NCBI GenBank assembly: GCA_964547525.1
Contig: CAZJOD010000212.1
Coordinates: 1 to 5,482 of the forward strand
Length of the DNA stretch: 5,482 bases
Source of the DNA: CAZJOD01 sp964547525
GTDB lineage: Bacteria > Bacillota > Clostridia > JAAYHZ01
Reading direction: 5' to 3'
In this document: piece after piece, positions 1 to 5,482 of the stretch
How the letters are laid out: the number at the start of each line of letters is the position of its first letter
Position numbering within the stretch: the first letter of the stretch is position 1
Translations under genes and position numbers: made by a program
Notes under the pieces: generated by a model
What the model was told of the DNA's origin: nothing
The model's input: the letters and a program-made list of their open reading frames with translations, nothing else
Databases searched by the model: none

Positions 1-108
1 GGAGATGATTTCTTTACACCGGATATATTCTAAGGGGTTTTCTGCCATTCTATTATCTTCATTGCATTTCTGGTAGTAATCAATAATTGTTATAACATCT
101 TCGCTCAA
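1..108 (-). CDS. Probable SAM-dependent methyltransferase, N-terminal fragment (runs off left edge)
   Basis: An open frame of 36 codons runs leftward off the window. I place the start at the TTG at 108-106 because a strong GGAGG (113-117 region on the minus strand) sits about 7 nt ahead of it. An in-frame ATG at 123-121 is possible, but it has no RBS and would put the GGAGG inside the gene. The visible protein contains a YYQKCNEDNRM stretch followed by NPLEYIRCKEII. A 'YY...EDxR...nplEyiRckeII' opening is what I recall from small clostridial class I methyltransferases, in which this helix precedes the SAM-binding GxGxG loop. The SAM motif itself lies outside the window, so the family call rests on resemblance of the N-terminus only. 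The gene is divergent from glyS and shows no obvious link to it. Confidence 0.5.
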   Translation of the reverse strand, partial: MSEDVITIIDYYQKCNEDNRMAENPLEYIRCKEIIS

Positions 109-517
109 TTCGTTTCCTCCCATGGGTAAATGTTTTTCTATCTTCACAGAGTACGATTTACGGTTCGTTGCAACCGTTTTCTATTAAATGCAGTGTCCCT
201 ACAAAATTAGAATCTAATAAATATATCCGCTTAATGCGAAGTTGCTTATCTTCACTGTTACATTATACATTAGGATAAGAATCATTTCCATATTTTATTT
301 TCAGCGGAGTGTAATCTAGGCCATCGCCATCTAAGCCATCTTGCTAAATCAAAATTACTCTTTATCACGCTCCACATCCGTTTATTCCGTAAACCGGATA
401 ACAATCTTCCTAATAACAAAGAACTTGATAGGTGAGAAATTTAAGATCAAATCTGTATCATTTGCTTTAACACATTTAAGGGCATTTAAGCTCTTGTTAT
501 ATTTTATATTTTTATTG
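109..517. other. Gene-poor intergenic region between divergent genes
   Basis: I see no supportable gene here. Besides the leftward promoter candidate it holds a short inverted repeat, CGGTT/AACCG, around 160-175. It also has a CTTATC/GATAAG pair (245-250 and 274-279) with a long loop, and three GCCATC copies at 320-340. An open frame at 341-592 on the plus strand has no RBS, has low-complexity composition, and runs across the glyS promoter and into the T-box stem I. I treat it as chance. Confidence 0.6.
262..290 (-). promoter_or_regulatory. Candidate sigma-A promoter for the leftward methyltransferase gene
   Basis: On the minus strand a perfect TATAAT (267-262), preceded by TG at positions -1/-2 to it, lies 17 nt downstream of a weak TGGAAA (290-285). 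Transcription would begin near 255 and leave a leader of about 145 nt before the TTG start. The -10 box is good and the -35 is poor, so this is a candidate only. Confidence 0.35.
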
Positions 518-546
518 TTGACAGAAAATACTAATTCACGTATTAT
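518..546 (+). promoter_or_regulatory. Sigma-A promoter of the glyS T-box transcript
   Basis: A perfect TTGACA (518-523), a 17-nt spacer and TATTAT (541-546) make a near-consensus housekeeping promoter. Transcription would start around 552-554, just ahead of the T-box stem I, which begins about 565. The position is exactly what a T-box leader needs, and this supports both calls. Confidence 0.8.
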
Positions 547-552
547 ATTAAA

Positions 553-835
553 AAAATATATAAAAGTTATGAAAAAGAATAGTATATGTTGACCTGATTT
601 CAGAGAGAAGATGAATGGTGCGATTCTTCATGATGGCAATATAGAAGGCACTTTTGAACTGTGGATTGAAAGGATGCATTCCGACTAGAAACCACCGGAG
701 TTTCTCCGTTATAAAGGAAGCAGCATAAAGTATATACTCGTGCTGGCAGAGTGCAGATTTATCTGAATTTAGGTGGTACCACGGACTGAAAATATAAGTT
801 CGCCCTGAGCATTAAGCTTCGGGTGGACTTTTTTT
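553..835 (+). ncRNA. T-box riboswitch (glycine specifier) controlling glyS
   Basis: This leader senses uncharged tRNA and controls readthrough into glyS. Stem I is closed by AGUU (565-568) with AACU (657-660) and AAAAG (573-577) with CUUUU (651-655), with a kink-turn-like AUGA/G junction between them. Its tip is GAAU-GGUGCG-AUUC (613-626), the usual T-box distal loop. The specifier loop carries GAAGGCA, with GGC (647-649) as the glycine codon. Between stem I and the T-box I see hairpins at 696-708 (CGGAG/CUCCG), 721-745 (CAGCA/UGCUG enclosing AGUAUAUACU, a likely stem III) and 754-765. The conserved T-box AGGUGGUACCACGG is at 771-784. The antiterminator can form from 768-773 with 804-809 and 782-787 with 797-802, leaving a UGGUACCA bulge (774-781). 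This is incompatible with the terminator at 798-828. One oddity is that the bulge reads UGGU, whereas a tRNA-Gly with the usual U73 discriminator would call for UGGA. Confidence 0.92.
796..835 (+). terminator. Intrinsic terminator of the T-box leader
   Basis: The arms 798-810 and 816-828 form a 13-position stem with one mismatch and several G-U pairs around a 5-nt AUUAA loop, followed by seven Ts (829-835). The 5' arm contains the bases that complete the antiterminator (797-809), so only one structure can form. Binding of uncharged tRNA favours the antiterminator and transcription continues into glyS. Confidence 0.88.
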
Positions 836-865
836 ATTTAAAAAATAAACAGGAGGTATGTTAAA

Positions 866-2236
866 ATGAGAAAAATGACTATGGACGAAATGATGTCGTA
901 TTGTAACCGGTATGGCTTTATATTCCAAGGCAGCGAGATATATGGGGGGCTTGCAAACACATGGGATTACGGCCCACTAGGTACGAGATTGAAAAAAAAA
1001 TATTAAGGATGCATGGAGGTATTATTTTATTCAGAGGAGAGAAAACAGTTACGAACTGGATTCGGATATTCTAATGAACCCTACTGTATGGAAAGCTAGC
1101 GGTCATTTAGACAGTTTTTCTGATCCGTTATTGGATTGCAAAAAATGCAAGACAAGACACCGGGCAGATAATCTGATTAATAGCTTTGATACTAAAGTTA
1201 ATGCCGATGCTATGACACAAGAGGAAATGGTTTATTTTATTAATGAAAAGAAAGTTCCCTGCCCTAGATGCGGTAATTCAAATTACACAGATATCAGACA
1301 GTTTAATCTTATGTTTGCGACACAACGTGGTGTTACAAAGGATGCATCAACTACCATCTATCTGCGTCCTGAAAATGCACAGGGTGAATATGTGAATTTT
1401 TTAAATGTGTTACGAACAATGAGAACAAAGTTGCCATTTAGCATTGGACAGATCGGAAAAGCATTCCGTAATGAAATTACGCCGGGTAATTTTACATTCC
1501 GTACAATAGAGTTTGAACAAATGGAATATCAGACATTCTGCAAACAAGGAACTGATGAAAACCTTTACGACTATTTCAAGAACTATGGAATAGAATTTTT
1601 TCAATTTATTGGTCTGCAAAAGGAAAATATAAGGTTTCATAACCATGAAAAATTAGCACATTATGCAAAGGCCGCATGTGATATTGAGTATCTGTTCCCA
1701 TTCGGTTGGGGGGAAATAAACGGAACACACAATAGGACTGACTTTGACTTACGTAGACATCAGGAATTTTCCAAAAAGAACATGGAATATTTTGATGCTG
1801 ACACAAATGAGAAATATATTCCTTATGTTATCGAATCCACTTATGGACTAGATCGTCTTATTCTAGCTGTTTTATTTGAGACACTGGCAGAAGAAGAGTT
1901 GGAACAAGGGGAAGCAAGATTGGTTTTGAAGATCACCCCTTCCCTTGCCCCTATAAAGGTAAACGTTTTACCTCTTATAAAAAAACGTCATGCAGAAAAA
2001 GCTCAAAAGATTTACCGTGAATTAACAAATGATTTCATGGTTTCGTATGATGATTCCGGAAACATTGGAAAACGGTATCGCAGAGGAGATGCTATAGGAA
2101 CACCTTATGCGGTTACGATAGATGATACAACTCTTGATAATAATACTGTAACTGTACGAGAAAGAGATACTATGCAGCAGGTGACAATATCAGTCGATGA
2201 ATTAAATAGTTATTTACGAGATCAAATAAAAAATAA
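866..2236 (+). CDS. glyS: Glycyl-tRNA synthetase (single-chain, class II), reading frame broken twice
   Basis: The product attaches glycine to tRNA-Gly in the cytoplasm. The ATG at 866 follows AGGAGG (851-856) by 9 nt; an ATG at 858 meets a stop after three codons. The first frame gives 46 residues with the family opening GSEIYGGLANTWDYGPLG, then hits TAA at 1004. Dropping one A from the A9 run (992-1000) gives LKKNIKDAW and joins the rest of the protein. Numbered on this repaired protein: the motif-1 region MNPTVWKASGH starts at 70, CxxC pairs at 91/94 and 132/135 suggest a zinc site, and RPENAQG is at 167. Motif 2 FRNEITPGNF is at 200, motif 3 GLDR is at 327, and the anticodon-binding domain (LAPIKV, IGKRYRRGDAIGTPY) runs from about 355 to the end. 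The expected stop is TAA 2234-2236 after one missing A in the A6 run 2228-2233, giving about 456 residues against roughly 460 in the family. As written, the second frame instead continues to a TGA ending at 2372, through a terminator. The gene is under T-box control. Identity is certain; intactness is not. Confidence 0.93.
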
Positions 2237-2273
2237 GCATATCACACACAAAAATATTTACACACCCCCACCA

Positions 2274-2317
2274 GAAAAAGCAAGGGTCCCATTTCAATTG
2301 TCAAACCCTTGTTTTTT
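2274..2317. terminator. Probable bidirectional terminator between glyS and cysS
   Basis: CAAGGGT (2281-2287) pairs with ACCCTTG (2305-2311) around a 17-nt loop and is followed by six Ts (2312-2317). It is preceded by AAAAAG (2275-2280), so the minus strand reads the same hairpin followed by a C and five Ts. It sits 38 nt after the inferred glyS stop (2236) and about 220 nt beyond the cysS stop, where it could stop transcription from both directions. It lies inside the extended reading frame that reaches 2372, which argues that the frame beyond about 2233 is not real protein. Confidence 0.75.
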
Positions 2318-2446
2318 CCGGTCAGAAGGTCGGACTTTAAACTGGCATGTTATTACTACTGACGGATTATGAGTTCATTCCTTTTAATTTTTATATCAAA
2401 TGTAGTACCCATACGTCTTATACGTTTTGTAACCGGATTTATTTAT

Positions 2447-2521
2447 GCATAACAACATTGGATTATACTTTTATTTTGCCACAACAGGGCCGGTAATACT
2501 GATTAAATATCCAACTTATGC
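2447..2521. repeat. Imperfect inverted repeat in the glyS-cysS intergenic region
   Basis: GCATAA (2447-2452) and TTGGAT (2458-2463) are complementary to TTATGC (2516-2521) and ATCCAA (2509-2514). The left arm has five bases (CAACA) between its two blocks and the right arm only one. The outer left block also belongs to a local palindrome, TTATGCATAA (2443-2452). There is no T-run, so it does not look like a terminator. It may be chance in AT-rich DNA or an RNA structure at the 3' end of the cysS message. Confidence 0.3.
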
Positions 2522-2532
2522 TGATTCTCTTA

Positions 2533-4160
2533 CTAAGCACCTATGCTGTATAACTCCTTAACATCCCAACTGGTGCCATCTTTACTGTCATTCAATATTA
2601 TACCTTTCTCCAATAGTGAATTCCTTATTCTATCCGCTATTTCATAATTTTTATTTGCTTTTGCATCATTCCTCTGTAATATTAATCCTTCAATATAGCT
2701 TGCTGTTATCCTTAAATGATTTAAATGTTTATTTCTAAGTTCTTGAACAAATTTTTCCGGTGACTCCTGAAACAAGCCAATTAAAGAAAATTGTTGTTTT
2801 ACTTTTTCTTTTAATTGCGTTAGCGTTACTGATATATCTTCTTTCTGATATTGTTTACTTGTTATAAGTGTGTTCACATACTTACAAACAGAAAACATAT
2901 CAGATATAGCAGCAGCAGAATTAAAATCATCGTCCATTGAATCAATAAAGCTCTTTTCAACATTCTCTATAACCGAATTATCAATAACTTTGCCACCGGT
3001 ATTATTCCCATACATATTTGAAAATGCATTAATTTTTGCTAATGTATTATAAAAATAGTACAGTTGTTTTTCTGCCAATGAAAATACTTTATCACTCAAA
3101 TCTATATCAGTTGAATAGTGTTTTTCAAGCATAGCATACCTGATTACTTCNNNNNNNNNNNNNNNNNNNNNNNNNNNNNNNNNNNNNNNNNNNNNNNNNN
3201 NNNNNNNNNNNNNNNNNNNNNNNNNNNNNNNNNNNNNNNNNNNNNNNNNNTCAAATCTATATCAGTTGAATAGTGTTTTTCAAGCATAGCATACCTGATT
3301 ACTTCGGGATTATATTTTTCAAGTGCTTGCTTAATTGTCATTGAGTTTCCAAGGGATTTACTCATTTTCTGACCATTAATCGTAATTAAGCCATTATGAA
3401 CCCAGTACTTTGCGAATGCTTTTCCGGTAAAAGCTTCACTTTGAGCAATTTCATTTTCATGGTGTGGAAAGATTAAATCCTTACCTCCACCATGTATATC
3501 TATACTTTCCCCTAATGTATCGAGTACCATAGCTGAACATTCAATATGCCATCCCGGTCTACCTTTTCCCCATGGACTCTCCCAAAAAATCTCTCCTTCC
3601 TTAGCAGACTTCCAAAGTGCAAAGTCAAATGGACTTACTTTTCCTTCTTCAACATCTTTCCTAACTCCATTTAATAGTTCTTCTGTATTCCTGTTTGATA
3701 ACTTTCCGTATTCATTAAAGCTGCTTACTGAGAAATAAACGTTACCACGCTCCGTTGCATAAGCATGACCTTTAATAATTAACCCTTCAATGAAGTTGAT
3801 TATTTTGCCAATATACTCAGATGCCTTTGGTTTGATATCCGCATCAAGGACTTTTAATTTTGATAAATCTTCTTCAGCCTCATCTATCTTTTTCTGCGAG
3901 TAGCTTAAGGCATTAATACCCAGAGAATTAGCCCTTGCTATTATTTTATCATCTACATCAGTATAGTTTCTCACATAGGTTACATCATACCCTTTATAAC
4001 GTAAATACCGGCTAATTATATCGAATAAAATTGCCTGTCTGGCATGTCCAATATGACAGTCATCGTAAACAGTTATTCCACAGGCGTACATATTCACCTT
4101 ATTATTATTGATAGGTATAAATTCTTCTTTTATTCTGCTATAGGCATTAAAGACTCTCAT
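2533..4160 (-). CDS. cysS: Cysteinyl-tRNA synthetase, complete apart from an assembly gap
   Basis: A class I synthetase that charges tRNA-Cys with cysteine in the cytoplasm. The ATG at 4160 is preceded by AAGGAG with 8-nt spacing. The catalytic Rossmann domain shows CGITVYD (27-33), HIGH (36-39), TDVDDKI (67-73), WHIECSAM (204-211), HHENEIAQSEA (233-243) and KMSKS (265-269). The four zinc ligands known from the E. coli enzyme appear as C27, C208, H233 and E237, each offset by one. The C-terminal helical (DALR-like) domain contains MDDDFNSAAA, and the end LLEKGIILNDSKDGTSW is typical of the family; the stop is TAG 2535-2533. The frame is interrupted by 100 Ns (3151-3250) flanked by identical 55-bp ends. 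Collapsing these gives 1473 nt, exactly 491 codons, so the real gene is intact at 490 residues, slightly longer than E. coli CysRS. The HIGH region resembles the E. coli type (CGITVYDxCHIGHAR). It converges on glyS and has its own promoter candidate; I see no T-box ahead of it. Confidence 0.95.
3096..3150. repeat. 55-bp contig-end overlap, left copy
   Basis: Identical over 55 bp to 3251-3305 and ends exactly where the N run begins. It encodes the cysS segment around residues 285-303 (VIRYAMLEKHYSTDIDL). It is best read as the same genomic DNA written twice by the scaffolder. Confidence 0.95.
3151..3250. other. Assembly gap of exactly 100 Ns
   Basis: A run of 100 undetermined bases inside cysS, the conventional placeholder for a gap of unknown size. 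Since the flanks repeat each other and their merger restores the reading frame, the true gap length is probably minus 55, meaning the contigs overlap and no sequence is missing. Confidence 0.97.
3251..3305. repeat. 55-bp contig-end overlap, right copy
   Basis: Identical to 3096-3150 and begins directly after the N run. Keeping only one copy joins the two parts of cysS in frame. Confidence 0.95.
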
Positions 4161-4210
4161 ATTCCACGCTCCTTAAATTATCCTAATTACAATCAGTATG
4201 GTTTTTTAAT

Positions 4211-4238
4211 ATTTTACCATATGGTGCCATAAAATCAA
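4211..4238 (-). promoter_or_regulatory. Candidate cysS promoter
   Basis: On the minus strand TTGATT (4238-4233), a 16-nt spacer and TAAAAT (4216-4211) lie 51 nt before the cysS start. The transcript would begin near 4204 and carry a short leader of about 45 nt containing the AAGGAG site. Both boxes are close to consensus, though AT-rich background makes chance matches common. Confidence 0.5.
4216..4225. promoter_or_regulatory. 10-bp palindrome overlapping the cysS promoter spacer
   Basis: ACCATATGGT is a perfect palindrome that touches the -10 box and fills part of the spacer of the candidate cysS promoter. A repressor bound here would block RNA polymerase. I cannot match it to a known operator, and a single short palindrome may be chance. 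Confidence 0.25.
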
Positions 4239-4339
4239 TAACAAGTATGAATACATTTTTTCATTTAACAAACACCAATTTCTATATCCGGTTTTGCTTG
4301 AAACCCTGAAAATTCAAATTAATGTTGAGTTCAGCAAAA

Positions 4340-4633
4340 TCATTTATCGGCAGAGTGTGATGCAGACATCTTAAGATTTTTATTTCTATTAGTGTCGGCA
4401 TACCAAGTTGTATGGTCATATTCTGTGGGAGCAGGTTCATCATTGCAAACAGGACAAAATTCTTTCCTGGACACTCTGATGAATTCGGGATAGCGGTAAT
4501 GGAAGATACCTCCGCGTTTTTCATCAGACAAATCTGCTGTCATCCTGCAAATAAGAAGATTATCTGGTCCGGTAAGGTTACTTTCAGTTTCAACAAAACC
4601 GAATTTACGATATAGATTCTTAGCATTTTGATA
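4340..4633 (-). pseudogene. GNAT acetyltransferase C-terminal remnant joined to a CxxC-containing tail
   Basis: The frame is open for 97 codons from just after a TAG at 4636-4634 to the TAA at 4342-4340. It begins YQNAKNLYRKFGFVE. The NAxxLYxKxGF pattern is the hallmark of motif B of GNAT N-acetyltransferases (acetyl-CoA dependent acyl transfer), normally found near the C-terminus. A strand with LLICRM follows. The whole N-terminal part, including the acetyl-CoA binding RxxGxG/A loop, is absent, so this piece cannot be an active GNAT. After about residue 35 the frame continues through HYRYPEFIRV and FCPVCNDEPAP, a possible Cys-X2-Cys metal site, which I do not recognise. There is no RBS at the fragment's start; an internal ATG at 4543 also lacks a convincing one. 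It starts 28 nt after the metallophosphoesterase stop on the same strand. Most likely it is a decayed gene; a small cotranslated protein is less likely. Confidence 0.5.
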
Positions 4634-4661
4634 CTACATACAACCTATATTTAAAAAATTA

Positions 4662-5482
4662 CTATACAATCCAATCCCAAGATTCACTAGCTTCTATCAA
4701 TATTTCTTTGGGTATATCTTTGCCGTTAAATCCTACATTCCTTGCATATTCCCTTGCATAATTCTTAAAAGGAGTAAAGTAAGATTTTCCGGTTTCAAGA
4801 GATAAAATATTCATCTTTGCACAAATACCACCTTCATCTAAATCCCCACTTTTAATAAATGCTATTTTTACTTTTTCAATGTCGTATGGTACCGGACGTT
4901 GTATTGTTTTTAAATCTTCTTTATCTACAACAAGTACAAAATATTCTGCAAATCTTTTCTTGGGTTGACCGACAGATCCCGGATTAATATAATATTTTTC
5001 TTTGATTTTAATATTAAAAGGATTGTGCGTGTGTCCACACATTAATACTGATTCATTAATGCTAGACAGAACCTTATTTAATCTACCGGGATCGGCCTCA
5101 GACATTATTCCTTCAGTAATATTATCCAGATAGTGCGCTAAATGAGCTTGTTTATTCTCATTGAGAAAAACAGAAGCTTGTTCAGGTAATGAAGAAAGAT
5201 AATACACCATATCTTTGCTTAGTTTTTTATATGTCCATAAAAGTGAATCATATAAGCAACAATTATTCCATTCAGGGTGATGTCCGTTACTATACAAAAT
5301 TAAATCGTTGTCATGGTTACCTTTTACAGCAATGCTATTTAGCTCTCGCAAAATATTATAAGTTTCTACCGGCTCCGGCCCAGCATCAAAATAATCGCCA
5401 AGTAGAATATATTTGTCAACATTAAATTGTTTTGCATCATTAAGAACAGCATGGAGTGCTGTTGCATTACCGTGAATATCAG
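4662..5482 (-). CDS. Calcineurin-like metallophosphoesterase (5' end beyond right edge)
   Basis: A predicted metal-dependent phosphoesterase of the YfcE/MJ0936-like group, presumably cytoplasmic, acting on an unknown phosphodiester or phosphomonoester. The visible 272 residues start with DIHGN, so only a handful of N-terminal residues are missing. The two-metal site motifs are all present in order: DIHGN at the edge, GDYFD about 30 residues in, GNHDN near 50, CGHTH in the middle, then NPGSVGQP. The usual 'GDxxGxGPxP' loop reads GDYFDAGPEP. After NPGSVGQP comes a strand-rich segment and a C-terminal extension of some 50 residues rich in aromatic residues, ending ESWDWIV before TAG 4664-4662. 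An ATG at 5351 would remove the first two metal motifs and is not the real start. Nothing in the sequence identifies the substrate, and it shows no functional link to cysS beyond sharing its strand. Confidence 0.88.
   Translation of the reverse strand, partial: DIHGNATALHAVLNDAKQFNVDKYILLGDYFDAGPEPVETYNILRELNSIAVKGNHDNDLILYSNGHHPEWNNCCLYDSLLWTYKKLSKDMVYYLSSLPEQASVFLNENKQAHLAHYLDNITEGIMSEADPGRLNKVLSSINESVLMCGHTHNPFNIKIKEKYYINPGSVGQPKKRFAEYFVLVVDKEDLKTIQRPVPYDIEKVKIAFIKSGDLDEGGICAKMNILSLETGKSYFTPFKNYAREYARNVGFNGKDIPKEILIEASESWDWIV

Noticed and set aside
190..220. GCAGTGTCCCTACA-like stretch as an insertion-sequence end
   Set aside because: It vaguely resembles terminal repeats of some Firmicute transposons, but I find no matching inverted copy and no transposase in the window.
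341..592. Plus-strand open frame of 83 codons upstream of glyS
   Set aside because: No RBS and no recognisable motif. The frame crosses the consensus glyS promoter and runs into T-box stem I, so it is not a real gene.
1410..1806. Two minus-strand open frames inside glyS
   Set aside because: They lie opposite the conserved motif-2 and motif-3 coding sequence of GlyRS and have no RBS or family resemblance. They are antisense shadows.
2237..2372. The extra C-terminal tail of glyS as a novel appended domain
   Set aside because: It is low in complexity, begins exactly at an A6 run, and encodes the arms of an intrinsic terminator. A one-base slip explains it better.
2870..3052. Plus-strand open frame of 60 codons inside cysS
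   Set aside because: It is antisense to the conserved CysRS C-terminal domain, with no RBS.
3096..3305. 55-bp direct repeat as a biological duplication or attachment site
   Set aside because: It flanks a 100-N placeholder exactly, and collapsing it restores the CysRS frame, so it is an assembly artefact.
4282..4615. Overlapping open frames on both strands (minus 4282-4524 and plus 4412-4615)
   Set aside because: They share DNA with the GNAT-derived frame, have no RBS and show no recognisable motif. Only the frame with NAKNLYRKFGF has family support.
5189..5425. Plus-strand open frame of 78 codons at the right end
   Set aside because: It is antisense to the metal-binding motifs GDYFD and GNHD of the metallophosphoesterase, with no RBS or motif of its own.

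Overview
The window is AT-rich DNA with strong AGGAGG-type ribosome binding sites, a T-box leader and U-tailed terminators. This points to a low-GC Gram-positive organism, most likely a Clostridia member. The sequence looks like draft assembly: it contains exactly 100 Ns between two identical 55-bp ends, and one conserved gene is broken at two poly-A tracts.

Layout. At the left edge, minus strand, is the first ~36 codons of a probable SAM-dependent methyltransferase. A gene-poor stretch (about 109-517) holds its candidate promoter. Next, on the plus strand, comes a full T-box unit: a consensus promoter (518-546), a T-box leader with a GGC (glycine) specifier, a mutually exclusive antiterminator and terminator, and then glyS, the single-chain class II glycyl-tRNA synthetase (866-2236). 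glyS carries an apparent +1 indel in an A9 run near its start. An apparent -1 indel in an A6 run at its end lets the frame run on through a terminator hairpin to 2372.

Convergent to glyS, on the minus strand, lies cysS, cysteinyl-tRNA synthetase (2533-4160). It is interrupted only by the assembly gap. Merging the 55-bp overlap restores one continuous 490-residue protein with all catalytic and zinc motifs. cysS has its own RBS and a candidate promoter that overlaps a 10-bp palindrome. Upstream of cysS is a decayed stretch containing the C-terminal end of a GNAT acetyltransferase (4340-4633). A calcineurin-like metallophosphoesterase (4662 to the right edge, 5' end cut off) follows.

How the genes work together. 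The two central genes both charge tRNAs (Gly and Cys) and are transcribed toward each other, with a hairpin between them that could terminate both. glyS is predicted to be switched on when uncharged tRNA-Gly accumulates. I see no T-box in front of cysS. I did not find a convincing new multi-gene system. The observations most worth checking are the compensating frame breaks in glyS, the unexpected UGGU in a glycine T-box, and the GNAT remnant joined in frame to a CPVC-containing segment.
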